DNA of 64,000 nt from Hymenoscyphus infarciens (Eukaryota; Ascomycota; Leotiomycetes; Helotiales; Helotiaceae): contig LLCB01000062.1 in assembly GCA_001414345.1 (NCBI GenBank), forward strand, positions 156,405-220,404. The letters are read 5' to 3'. The notes below the pieces were generated by a model. The model had not been told where the DNA came from. It did no database searches and worked only from the letters and a program-made list of their open reading frames with translations. The position numbers and the translations under genes were made by a program. Within the stretch, counting starts at the first letter, position 1. Each line of letters starts with the position of its first letter. Below, in pieces: positions 47,086 to 59,665 of the stretch.

Positions 47086-47260
47086 TATAGCGATTATAGA
47101 AGCTATATCGAGAGCATAGGATAAGCAAAGTAAAGTTAAAGTAGATGCTTAATTCCTAGAACTATAGAGGAGAGTATAAGGCTTTAAATACTATACTTCT
47201 TACTTAAAAGGTAGAGATTATTAGATAATCCTTTATCTAACCCACCTTTATTCTATAATA
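47086..47260 (-). repeat. Copia 3' LTR
   Basis: 175 bp, the same length as the partner at 55043-55217; differences are almost all C/T or G/A. TCTTT precedes it. Confidence 0.85.
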
Positions 47261-50200
47261 TACCTCTTAAATAACCTTTCTTAATTAGAAAAGCGTCGTT
47301 TACTATATATATAGATTTAATAACCTAAACTCTTTCTTTTCTTTTTATAACTTCCTTAAAACTCTCTTACTACTACTAGACTACTATAGCGTACGCTACC
47401 TAATAAAAGACTATAATATAAAGCTTATATTTACCTTTTCTAGGCTCTTATATTAACTAAAATAGCCTCTCTCTTAGATCTCTTATCTTCTAGATAGTAA
47501 GACCTTTATAAATAACAGCTCTATACTTATTTATAAGTATTATAAAGTTAAAGTTTATAAAGATAATATTAATAAGAAAGGTATTAAATATATAATTAAT
47601 AGATTAAAACTTAGGTATTATTCTTTTAAGTATATTAATCTTTATTCTACGCTTTAGCTAACTATATAAGAATATTAAATATTAAATCTCTTATATATTT
47701 CCTCTTCTAGTTCAGTTATACTCTAGAGTAATACACTTAGTAGATTTTATATTATTAACGTCTCTAAGAATAAGCTAGAAAAGTTAGTAGTTATAAGCTC
47801 TAATTAATATTAAGCCTCTAAAGACGGTCTTAAACCTAAAAAACTTCTTAAAAAGCTTCTAGCTATTAATATTAAGCTCTTAAATAAACTTCCTAGTAAT
47901 AACGTTAAGTACCTAACTATTAGTAGTAAAGGCTTACTTACTATACCTTTTATTAAGAAAGCTTATTATAATATTTCGAATTTTTAAGAAGCTTTTTATA
48001 AAAGCTATATTACTTCTATAGTAGCTAGTAAATTAACTAGTTACTACTATAATATAGAATCTAAAAAAGTTATATACTATTTTAACTATATTATTAGATA
48101 CTCTTATAAAACGTTACTAAGTATCTATCTCTCTTTTATAATTACTTTAATTAAAAATCTTAAGAAATATTAGACTAATATTAGTAATAAAGTTTATATA
48201 GAGCTTTATTTAGTTAATCTTTTACTTCTTATTTTATTTCTTTAGTTAATTTTATAGATTTAAGAGTAGAAGAAGTTATATAGTATAATCTATATAAGAC
48301 TTAAATAGGGTTTTAGAAGCTCTTAGTTATTCTTAGTTCTAAACTATACTTATTATTATAAGAAGCTTAATAGTTTTTAGAGTCTTACTTCTAATAATAA
48401 ACTAGATAGTAATACTTCTAAGGTTTTAAAGTATAGTAACTATGTTCTTAAGAGTACTCCTTTTATAGCTTTTATTTTAAATAGTACTTTGCTTATAGAA
48501 GCTAATACTTATAGTTAAACTAAGAGCCTAAGTACTCTTTATAAGAGTTCTACTATTTATAGTAAAGACGATACCTCTTCTTCTAAGTAGTAAAAGTCTA
48601 CTTAGAAGCTTTTAAAGGTTCTTTTAAAAAGCTATTTTAAAAAATCTATTCTAAAGTCTATTCTAAGAAAGACTATTTTAAAGAAAACTACTCTTATAAA
48701 GTTAGTTTCTAAGAAGTCGTCTTCTAAAAAGCTTACTAATAACTATTTTAAACATTCTTTAAAGAGCTATAAGTATAAGAAAGATGTTTCTAAGAGTAAG
48801 GAGTCTAAAGATAATAATAGTAATAATAAGTCTAATAGTATTAATCTTAGTAATACTCTTAATAAAATAGGTATAGTACTTATTACTCTTAGTAAAACTG
48901 TTTCTAAGTATTAAAAGAAGTATTATTAGTTAGTTAGTATACTTTACGTTTATATAATAGTAGTTAGTTCTTTTAAAACTTTATATTTATATTTAATAGC
49001 GCTTCTTAGAAGAGTCTTATAATACTTAATTACTAAGTATATAATAATTAAATAAATAAATAAAATCTAAAATAAGTTTATAATACTCTTTAAATAATTA
49101 TAATATAAAAAAGAATAAAACTTCTTAAAATTATATAAGTAAAATAATAAAGTAAAGTATAATAATATATAAAAAATAATAAAGAGTGTTATTTACTATT
49201 CTAGAAGAGCGTTTTTAACTTAAAAATATAGTTTTTAACCTAAAATTTAGTATACTTTCGCCTCTTAAGAGAGTGTTTTACTAAGTAAACAAGCGTTTTA
49301 GAGGTTAAATAAAGTTTTAAAATATTTAAATTTTTATTTAGATAAGTTTTTTATAAGTCTATTTACTAGTATATTATTTATTAGTAAATAAGTAACTTAG
49401 AAAGATCTCTTCTAATACTCTTAATAAAGCTATATATTCTAGATATCTATATATTAAAGCTTTATAGATATTCTCTTATTTTCTATAGTAATTAATTAGA
49501 TAGTTTATTAATTATTATAGAATATATTCTATATCTTATCTAAATTAAGCTATAGTTCTTTAAAAAGACGCTTTAATACTATTATTTCTATATTTAGTTA
49601 TTTTACTTTTAAGAGCTTAGCTTCTATTATTAATATTATAATTATATCTTATTATAAAGCTCTCTAAGTTATAAGTCTATTAAATAATAATATTATATAT
49701 TTATTAGAAGATCTTTAAGTTTCTAGATTATTAGTATATAATATGTTTAAGGTAAGTACTAGTTATATATCTCTAAGCTCTCTCTTATATATGATTTTTA
49801 AGAACCTTATTTTAAATAAGTATTAAATATACTAATCTATTATAGCTATATATTTATTATTTAGGTTAGTTAGGAAGTATAAAAGCTAAGAAGTAGTAAA
49901 TATAATATCTAGTTATATTATAATTACTATATAGAGTACTAAACCTATCTTCTCTTAATAGAACTTTATAAATATAGGTTTTACTATTTTTTAATTCTTT
50001 TTTAGTTTATATATTAGAAGTAGTATATTTAGGTAATCTCTATTAATAAGCTTAAATCGTTTAGTAATTTATTTAATATATATATTATAAGAGAGCTATG
50101 TCTTTTTCTATACTCTATCTCTATAAACTTTTACTCTAAGATACTATTCTATATTACTAAGTAAGTATAGTTTATATAAAAGCTTTAGTTTATCTATTAT

Positions 50201-52033
50201 AACTTTTATTAGAGATATGTTATCTTAATAGTATATTATCTATATATTATCTATATAAAAGATTATAAAAACCTTCTTTAGAAGATCTATATAAATATAG
50301 AGCTCTTTTAAATAGGGTATTAAGCTATATTCTTAAAGAGTAGTTATAAAGTATTTAAACTATAGAGCTAGGGAATCTCTTAACTTATAAAGTACTCTAT
50401 CTAATTTAATATATAGTCTCTCTTATTAATATCTATCTAGAAGTTAGTAAGTTATTAGAGAAGCTTCTATATCCTTTTCTATATTAATAAACGTATTTAT
50501 AATATTATATTACTTAATCTCTAGGTTAAATCTAGTAGCTATTACTATAGCTATTTAGAATAATCTTATTATAAGTATAGTAGTATATATTAAAAGAATA
50601 GTATCTTCTTATTAGAGATTACTTCTAACTATAAACTAAGCTTAGTATTAAATTAGATAGTTTATAGAGTTATATTTATATATAAATACCTACTTTAGTA
50701 GTAATAGTTTCGTTTTAGTATTCTATCTTTTAATTATATATTAGTATTTCCTTTTCTCTAGATTCTTAATTTTAAGCTCTAAATTATCTTTAAAGTACTT
50801 ACTAAGTAAATAGTTTATAAGTTCTCTTTATAATTTTAACTCTTTTAGTAGTTTTAACTAATAAAGGTATAAGTATCTAAGCTTTAGAGACGTTTCTTCC
50901 TCTATTATTACTATTATAATAATATAGTAGATATCTTATAAGTCTTTTCTATTTAATACTATACTCTCTAATAAAGGCTAAAAAGTACTAAAGAAATAAT
51001 TTAAATATTCTAGAATAGCTTATTAGAGCTCTATTCTAATTAATATAGTTAGTAAAATAGAGATTATTATATCTCTAGTATTCTCCTCTCTAGGTTAACC
51101 TCTCTTACTCTTTCTTAATATAAGTAGATATACTTTCTTTATATACTCTTACTTTATCTTAAGCTCTTTTAAGTTTTTATTTTCTATATTTATTATTTCT
51201 TACTTCTTAGTTAACTTTATATTAGAAGTTTCTAGAACTAGTATATTAAAAGTTCTTTCTTATATACTACTTTATTATTAGAGAGGCTTACTCTCTCTAT
51301 TTTATTAGGAGATTCTCTTTAATATTTTATTACTTATCTTAATTAGTAGACTACTTAAGTCTTTTATACTTTTAGTATTATTTTATAGTTAGGAGAATCC
51401 TATAAGTGCTTATTAAGAGAGTCTTATAGTTTATTAAGAGATTCTTATATTTTACTTATTTTAAGAGCTTATAACCTATTCTAGTATACTTTTAGGTTTA
51501 GGTATTATTCTAAGTAATAGAAGTCTAAACTTAGAAGAGATTATATCCCTCTTTTCTAGTCTTACTTCTAAGTTCTAGCTAATTAAAGCTTTACTTAGTA
51601 TATTAGTAGCTTTAGGTAAGATATCTCTTACTAGTTTAGCTCTTAGTTTTAGTTTTCCTATACTCTCTATTTTATATATACTAACATTTTTAAGTAGGGC
51701 TTTAGCGTCTTATTACTCTTACTTAACTATATATTATACTACTATATAAGTAATTATAATAGGTTATTATTCTATCTTTTTATATTCTAGTATATAAAAG
51801 ATTTCTTTATTAAATATAACGTTCTAAGTTATAATAACTCGATTAAGTTATAGAACCTAGATATAGTAGATATTTAATAAGATATATTTAACTAAATAAC
51901 CTATATAAGCTCTAAGATTAACTTTAAAAGCTCTCTTCTTAACTTCTTACTCTCTCTCCTTTTTTAGTAGATAAGCTCTAGACTTATAAACGTAGATTCT
52001 ATTCTAATCTAGTCTAAGGTCTTTTATTACTAA

Positions 52034-52375
52034 TGTGACGGCATGCCGTCCTGTATAGCCGAGATTACATGGCATATGCCGTGTTTCAGTAGTTGTTGTT
52101 TTGTATTGTCTAATTTAGGAAGGTTACGTACGTCCGGACTTTCGGACGTACTTCGTAGGTTCGGGCTTTTGTATTAGCCGACGTATGTCGTTGTTCGGTT
52201 TCGTACCCCTTTGTATCGTCCGAACCTCTTGTATATAGCAGCCTACTCTCCTGGAGTCAGAAAAGGCCAGTTTAGCCTTTTCTTCCGTATTAGAGCCTAG
52301 TATTTACATACGTCATTCTGCCAAACGCACTCTCATATGCCTCTTCTGTAGTTGTATGTATTTCGTGTCGTTATA
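52034..52375. mobile_element. Solo LTR, 342 bp, nested in the copia element
   Basis: Starts TGTGACGGCATGCC, ends CGTTATA (complement TATAACG, that is TGTGACG after two RIP changes), and is flanked by ACTAA on both sides (52029-52033, 52376-52380). It is strikingly GC-richer than all surrounding DNA, with CpG sites intact, so it inserted after most RIP of the host copia. Confidence 0.85.
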
Positions 52376-55042
52376 ACTAAGTTCTTAAACTTTAGATTAT
52401 ATTAGTAGAAATAATTATTAAACTATAATAGAAGTACTTTATTTAATATCTTAAACTTATTTCTTTAGTTAAGACTTATATTATAGAGCTAGATTCTAGC
52501 TATAGTTAACTTAGTCTAGAGGTGTTATAGTAAGTTAGTAGTAGATAATATTTTAATTAAGTATATAATTACTTCTTATTCTACTCTCTCTACCTCTCTA
52601 TTTAGCTTATAAGTATAAGTTAGTATAAGCTTTAAGTCTATTCTAATTTTAGTAGCCTATAAAGTATATTCTAAAGTACTATATTATAGGATTACTAATT
52701 TATTATTATTATACTTAAGCTTATAAATTAAAAGACTATATTACTATCTAACCTATCTTTCGAAGTTTCTAAGCTTCTTAAACACTGTTTCTCCTCTCTT
52801 ATTTATTATTATAAATCTAAAGAGCTTCCTATTATACTCCTCTTTTATTAGGAGGAGCTATTTAGCTTTATTATATCTAGTTAAGAAGTTAAATAGATCT
52901 TATAAGTATTACTAGAATAGTTATATACTTTTATTCTTAGAGATATGTCTTAAAACCACGTTCTAAGTATAAGTAATAGTATAGTATAAGCACTTTACTT
53001 ATTTAATATCTATAATTTTTATATTCTTTATTAACTAGACTAGAGCTTTAAGAGCTTCTTATCTTAGATATCTTAATCTTCTATACTAAATTTCTACTAA
53101 ATTACTTCTTAGTCTAGTATAGTCTCTTATCTTTCTATAAAAGTATTTATTAATCTTTTTAGAGAGTATTAGATATATTAAAGTAAATATAACTTAGAGG
53201 TTTTAGAGCTTAGTATAGTTATTAATAGAGTTATATTTAAATAAGACTAAGTTTATTATATAAATTAAAGATTTAATAACTATACTATTCTTTATAAGCC
53301 TAAAGCGTAGTAAATAGTTATATCTATTATACTATACTTTAGATTCCTTAATATATACTTCTAAGATAATATTAGAATAAAAACCCTTAATAATAGCAAT
53401 ATTAGTAAGTATTAGATCTATAGAGTTACTTCTTCTCTTACTCTTAAGAACGTTCTTTATAACTCTTATTCTTATTCTACTAATTAGAATACTAGTTATT
53501 CCTAATTCTACTATATTATTAGAGTATTTAAAGGTTTCTAGGATAAGTATATTCTTACTATTAATAAGATAGACTACTTTATAGTTATTAAAGAGTATTA
53601 AATCTATAAGAGAGTATCTAGTATATTTAGTTAAGAAAGCGTAGATTCCTTATTTTAGAGCTTAGTTTATTCTTTCTAGATTAGTTAGAAGCTTTAGAGA
53701 TAAGATTATAGTACTTATGTTTCTAATAGAGTATTTTAATAACCCTTAAGTAAAGCTTATAGATCCCTTTCTAAACTTAGATTATATTATAAAGAACTTT
53801 TTAATTAGTTTCTTTTAGAGGTCTGTTTAGAAAAAGGCTTCTAAGTACTATATAATCTCTTTTAACTTCTTATTATTTAAGAGATTATTAAGAGTAGGAT
53901 TATACTTTCTAGTAAGTATGAATTCTAAGGTTTAGTAGTTAACTAGTTTCTAAAAGTGTCTTTAACTAGTCTTATATAGACATTTCTTATTATTAGAACC
54001 TCTGTTTTAGGCTCTATTCCTAGAATTAGATAGGTTATTACTTCTACTTTTAAGAATAGAGAATATCCTACTAGCTTTCTTACTAGTCTTTAATATAAGG
54101 TGTTTATATAGAATCTCTAAAAACATTTTAATAAGATTATTAAGTAATATAACTCCTTTTTTAAGCTCTATATTATTAATTAACTATATCTTTTAACTTA
54201 TTACTTAGATAAGAGTAATTTAGTAAACTATATTTAGGAAGTTCTTTACTATAAGTAGATTCTTAATCTCTAAGAGTTAAAAATTTTTTGCTTAGTTATA
54301 GTAGTGTTTCTAGTTAGAGAACTAACGATTAAGGTTTATAGACCTTAATTTAGTTTAAGTAAGCGTATTCTAGTATTCTATATATACTATGTCTTCTACG
54401 CTTTCTAATATTAGTACTAAGTTGTTTTTAAGCTTTTAAATTAGGTCTTAGAGAGTGAATTTCCTAGTATATCTAAGTAAGGATTAGGCTTCTAAGAGTA
54501 TAGACTTATCTATAGTACTCTCTACCTAGAAGTTAACTTTATATATCTTATCTTATATAGTATAAAGCTTATTAATTTTAAAAGCGTATCTTTTAATATT
54601 ATCTCTAAAGTCCTCTTTAATATTATTAGCTAATACTAAGAGAGGTAGTTCTAGTAGATCTCTTCTTATATATTAAGCTACTAAGAGTATATCTTAGGCT
54701 TTATTTACTATAAGCTAGGCTTCTTTAAGTCTAGTATTCTTATCGAGTATAGCCTATTCGATTATAGAATAGAGTCTTTTAAGCTTGTCGGCGTTCTTAG
54801 TATTAGAGCTATTTAGATTAAAGTATTCTTAGACTCTTTCTTAGTAAGTAATATAAAAGAAGCGGTTATACTATATAGGCTACGAGTTTCGGTTAGTAAG
54901 AAGGACCTTTTTAGTCGAGAGTAAGCTTACTATTATAAAAGCAGTGCTCTTAAGAAGAAGATAAGAATAGATAAAAAGAAGATAAAGCTAATATAACTAG
55001 TATAGTAGAAGTAGTATTCTATTTACTAACTAGGCTTATAAC

Positions 55043-55217
55043 TATAGCGATTATAGAAGCTATATCGAGAGTATAGAATAAGTAAAGTAAAGTTAAAGTA
55101 GATACTTGATTCCTAGAACTATAGAGGAGAGTATAAGGCTTTAAATACTATGTTTCTCGCTTAAAAGGTAGAGATTATTAGGTGATCCTTTGTCTAATCT
55201 ACCTTTGTCCTATGATA
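55043..55217 (-). repeat. Copia 5' LTR
   Basis: 175 bp, followed by TCTTT. It is less RIP-mutated than its partner (retains GATACTTGATTCC where the other has GATGCTTAATTCC, for example). Confidence 0.85.
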
Positions 55218-55222
55218 TCTTT

Positions 55223-55920
55223 ATTAATAAGAAGTAAGTAGCGAAGCGACTTACTTTTATAAAGAAGTATAAGTTATAGTCTATAGTTATATAGAAACGT
55301 GTAATCTAGAGCGATAAAGTAACCTTTAAAACTAGAAAGAGAGGTAGAATCTATATAATAAGAAGACTAGAGAAGGTAAACTATTAGACTTATATATAGT
55401 TAGTATATAAGAGTAGAAAGACGGGTATAATAGTATAGAGAGCGATTAGCTAGAACTAGAAGTCTCCTCTTATTTTCTTAGAAAAGAAGAAGAGAAGATA
55501 AGAGATTTATAGTAAAGCGTACTTATACTAAGTTCTTAAGCCTATAATCTTTCCTTTCTAGAAGACGTTAAGTAACGAGGATAAGTTATAGTAGAGGTTT
55601 ATAGAAGACGGCGTAAAAGTTTATAAAGGGTTTATATACTTACTAAGACTTGAGAGGATAATACGTGGTTTTAACTAGCTCTTCTCTTCTCTTAATCTTA
55701 ACTCTATTAAGAAGGTATAGAAGTAGATAAAGCACGAAATTACTAGGTTAGAGATAGCGCCTACTACCTAGAAAGACTTAATAGAGGTCTTATAAGAGCT
55801 ATTAAGTAAGGTAAACTCTAAAGACTAGCGATATCTTACTTATAGGCTTATTATAAAGCTAGATAATATTATTAGATATAAGAGAATAGCTACTATATAT
55901 TAAATAGTAGTAGAATAGTA
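55223..55920 (+). pseudogene. Tc1/mariner transposase, DDE core (split by copia)
   Basis: Frame-continuous with the left part across one TCTTT: AKRLTFIKKYK, SDKVTFKTRKRGR (first Asp), KSPLIFLEKKK, and GFNQLFSSLNLNSIKKVQK-type sequence, which is the RIP-altered PSSPDLNPIE motif holding the third acidic residue. Stops correspond to CAA/CAG/TGG. Inactive. Confidence 0.75.
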
Positions 55921-56341
55921 TATAAAGTGTTTTTTTATATATTATATAATATTTAGACTTATAGTGTTACTATTAGTAAGATAATAGTAGCGTCGTTCGT
56001 AGAGTTTCTTCTGAATCTCTTACTAAAACTATTAGTATAATATAGTAAATTATTATCTAAAAAGACTCGATTATAAAAGTCTATTAACTTTTCTAAGCTA
56101 TTAGCTCTATATAGTTAAATATATATTATCTAACGTAACTCTCTCTTTTTTTCGTAAGTATAATTCTTCTCTAATATAAAATACTATCTCTAGTTTTACT
56201 AGAGTAGTAACTTCTAAAAAGAGTAGTACGTACTTATCTTAGAGTACTTTATCAAAAATAGTTATTATAAGTTAACTAAAAGTTAAGTCTAGAGATTCTA
56301 TTAGCTCTTAGTATAGACTTACTAGTTAATAATTATATAGT
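55921..56341. other. RIP-degraded flank of the transposase
   Basis: 421 bp of TA-rich DNA. A stretch near 55990-56035 (CGTTCGTAGAGTTTCTTCTG) is the complement of one at about 46528-46572, so the two flanks of the Tc1/copia nest share an inverted repeat of about 50 bp, possibly part of the transposon ends. Confidence 0.45.
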
Positions 56342-57186
56342 TAGAGCGTCCTATATATACTAAAAGCCGGAATCGACTAAATCGTAAATCGTAAATCGTA
56401 AATCGTAAATCGCAAATCGTAAATTATAAAAGTTAAGAGACATAGTAAATCTTAAACTATATTACTCTATTCTCTTACCCTCTTACTCTCTTACTCTCTT
56501 ACTCTCTTGCTCTCTTACTCTCTTACTCTCTTACTCTCTTGCTCTCTTACTCTCTTACTCTCTTACTCTCTTACTCTCTTACTCTCTTACTCTCTTATTC
56601 TATTCTTTTATATATTACGTATACTAAGAGAGTATAGAAGAGAGCGGGAGAAGGATAAGAGTAGGAGAAGGATAAGAGTAAGATAAGAGGGTAAGTAAAC
56701 ATTCTAGGGGAATGTTTTTCCTAGTATAGGTAAGAGGAGTTTAGAGTAAACATTCCTCTTACTCTTCCTCTCTTCACTCTTCCTCTCTTCTCTCTTCCTC
56801 TCTTCTCTCTTTCTCTCTTCCCTCTTCCTCTCTTCCCTCTTCCCCTCTTCTCTCTTCTCTTCTTTCTCTTTCTCTCTTATTTATTTTAAAATAATAGGAA
56901 TAATATAATAGAAAAGTTAGGTAATAGAGATTAATAGTAAGGAGGCAATATTACTACTATATACGTAATACTCGTTCTCTCTCTTTATCCTTTAATTAGT
57001 TACTATAGTTAAGACTATCTAGTCTTAATATAGAGAGAGAGAGAGAGAGGAGAAGGAGAGAAGAGAGAGAGAACTTAAATTAAATAATATTATACTTTAT
57101 ACTTATAAAAAGTAATACTTTATAATTTATAATTTACGATTTACGATTTAGTCGTTTCCGACTTTTAGTATATACAGGATACCGTA
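56342..57186. mobile_element. Short (0.84-kb) TIR relative of the 6.9-kb element
   Basis: Left end CTAAAAGCCGGAATCGACTA followed by five AAATCGT-type units; right end the complement (TTACGATTTAGTCGTTTCCG). Inside are a TTACTCTC microsatellite and CT-rich DNA. Its right third matches, inverted, the left part of the copy at 57831. Confidence 0.7.
56459..56600 (+). repeat. Microsatellite (TCTTACTC)n
   Basis: About 16 copies of an 8-bp unit with occasional TCTTGCTC variants, within the TIR element. Confidence 0.9.
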
Positions 57187-57830
57187 ATAGTCTAATATAT
57201 CGATAAATTATTACTAGTAGAATCTTACTTAAAGTAATAATTATTAAAGACTCTTTTCTCTCTTAGATATTTAATTAATACTATTAATACTTAAGTCTAC
57301 TTATATTCTAAGAATAAGAAAAAAACACGTCGATTTAAGATATAAGCTACTCTACTAAGAAAATCGCTCTTTATACTAAACTTTAATATATTATAAAACT
57401 AGATAAAAAAATATAATAAAAAGTTTTAATTAATTTAAAGAGTTATTTTAAAGAATTAGATTAAATAATTTAGCTTTTAAAGAAGTAGTTATAGTTAGTA
57501 TTAAGAAATAAGAGATATAACTTATATTAGCGTTCTCTTTTCTTACTTTTAAAGTTATCTCTCTTATAGAAGCTCTTTAAGTTACTAAGTCTACGAATTT
57601 TATAATATAATAACTATTTAGCTTTCTTAAAGTTTTAAATTAATTTATACTAACTAGAGAACTTATTCTTAAGTCTTTTTATCTCTCTATCTCTCTTTTA
57701 ATATTATAAAAAACTTTTAAATACTAAGTCTTTTATAATAAACGACTCTATTATATATAAGAGTAGTTAAATAATACGATATATTACTACTTTATAAATA
57801 CTTCACTCTTTTATAAAGCCTAATATACTA

Positions 57831-58895
57831 TTCTATATATACTAAAAGTCTATAATAGTATACTATCCTAGATAGCTAGAAGTATCTACTATATATAAGG
57901 TTTCAGTAGTTATTATCTTATATTATCTATTTTAAGAAGGTTACGTAGGTTTAAGCTTTTATATTAGCTAAGGTTATTTAGTTTTAGACTCTTTTATACT
58001 ATCTGAACCTCTTATATATAGTAGCCTACTTCTAGAGTTAGAAGAGAGATAGTTTTTCCTTTTCTTCTATATTAGTATCTAGTATTTATATACGTTATCC
58101 TGTCTCGAACGTACTCTTATATACCTCTTCTCTAGTAGTATATATTTCGTACTATTATAAAGTCGGATATAACTAAATCTTAACTCGTAAATCGTAAATT
58201 AGGAAGTATTACTTTTTATAAGTATAAAATATAAAATTCTTTAATTTAAGTTCTCTCTCTCTCTATATATTAAGACTAGATAGTCTTAACTATAGTATCT
58301 ATTTAGAGAATAGAGAGAGAGAATAAGTATTATATATATAGTAGTAATATCGCCTTCTCGCTATTATATACTTACTCTCTATTATCTAACTCTTATAATA
58401 TCTTCTTTCTATTATTTTTAGATAAATAAAGAAGAGAGAGAGAGAGAGTAAGTAGAGAGAGTAAGTAGAGAGAGTAAGTAGAGAGAGTAAGTAGTATAAG
58501 TAAAGAGGGAGTAAGTAGAGAGAGAGTAGAGAAAGTGAGTAGAGAGAGAGAGAGAGGATTATTTACTATTTTAGCTAAACTCCTCTTATCTATACTAGAA
58601 GAAACTTTCCTCTGAAATATATACTTTCTCTACTCTCTTACTCTCTTATTCTACTCTCTTCTTCTATACTCTTACTTATATCCTATACTCTTACTTATAT
58701 TCTCATCTATACTCTCTTAGTATATAAAAGAATAGAATAAGAAGTAAGAGAGTAAGTAGATAGTATAATATAATTTATAATTAGCTATAGCTAGAGGCCT
58801 TAGCTAATCTAGCGACAAATACTTAACTTTTATAATTTACGATTTATAATTTACGATTTAGTCGTTTTAGACTTTTATACTTTTAGGACGCTCTA
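57831..58895. mobile_element. Third copy of the AAATCG-TIR element, carrying a solo LTR
   Basis: Left TIR (CTATATATACTAAAAGTC) is interrupted after AAAGTC by the solo LTR and resumes as AAGTCGGATATAACTAAATC at 58160; right TIR ends near 58895. The interior is CT/GA-rich and matches the copy at 56342. TAATATA occurs next to both ends, a possible target duplication. Confidence 0.65.
57851..58159. mobile_element. Second solo LTR, 309 bp, RIP-mutated
   Basis: Homologous along its length to 52034-52375 (shared GGTTACGTA, ATAGTAGCCTACT, ATATACCTCTTCT), but with TATAATAG for TGTGACGG and most CpG lost. Flanked by AAGTC (57846-57850, 58160-58164), which belongs to the host TIR. Confidence 0.85.
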
Positions 58896-59400
58896 ATATA
58901 GAACGCTCTAATATAGAACGCTCTACCTAACTAACTACTTAGATAACTAACTAACTAACCACTTACCCTACTATACCTAGATAGACACCTAGATAGATAG
59001 AGAGAGAGATCTAATATAAAGAAAAGAAGAAGAAAAAGAGAAAAAAAAAAAGAAAAAACAAAAGAAAAAAAAAAGAAATAATAGAACGTAAAGAAGATAG
59101 CTACTTTACTAGTTTTTTTACTTTCTCTTTTAATCTATAAAAAACCTCTCTACTTATACTCTCTACTTACTCTCTCTTTACTCACTCTCTCTACTCTCTC
59201 TCTCTACTTATACTCTCTCTCCTTTCTACCTACCTACCTACTCTATATATATACACTCTCTCTCTACTCTCTCTCCCTTTCTACCTACCTACTCTACACA
59301 CTCTCTCTACTTACTCTCACCTACTCTCTCTTAACTCTCTCTCTCTCTTAACTCTCTCTCTCTCTTAACTCTCTTACTCTCTCAACTCACTCTAAAACCA
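58435..59400. repeat. Purine/pyrimidine and short tandem repeats
   Basis: GAGAGTAAGTA tandem at about 58438-58560, an AACGCTCTAATATAG repeat at about 58887-58945, an A-rich tract near 59040-59075, and CT-rich repeats (CTCTCTACTT-type, TCTCTTAACTC) at 59150-59400. Confidence 0.7.
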
Positions 59401-59616
59401 GACCCTAACCAACTAACCAACCAACCAAATCTTCTATCACTCCATTCACTTCATTCACTTCATTCACTTCATTCACTTCATTCACTTCATTCACTTCCTT
59501 TAATTCTCTTTCTTAGCAACAAATAACAAAAAACACGAATTCACTATGACCTGTCACCTGTCACCTGTCACCTGTCACCTGTCACCTGTCACCTGTCACC
59601 TGTTACTTGTCACCTG

Positions 59617-59665
<49 letters not shown>

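Larger units (their letters stand above)
47086..55217 (-). mobile_element. Ty1/copia LTR retrotransposon, RIP-degraded
   Basis: Two 175-bp LTRs (47086-47260, 55043-55217) in direct orientation, flanked by the 5-bp duplication TCTTT (47081-47085, 55218-55222). Sense is the minus strand: near 50680 it reads VFIYKYNSINYLI then A.FIVR, the RIP-altered WVFKYK...YKARLVARG start of copia reverse transcriptase, and near 50250 VFIIFYIDNI, from FYVDDI. Integrase and gag should lie at 52-55 kb on the same strand (copia order) but are heavily mutated. LTR ends read TATAGCG...TGATA, that is TG...CA after RIP. It carries a nested solo LTR at 52034-52375. Confidence 0.85.

Noticed and set aside
38000..59000. 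Centromere or telomere-adjacent DNA because of AT-richness and TAAATCG repeats
   Set aside because: The repeats are parts of transposon TIRs with identifiable ends, and no telomeric TTAGGG array is present; a centromere cannot be excluded but is not needed to explain the block.
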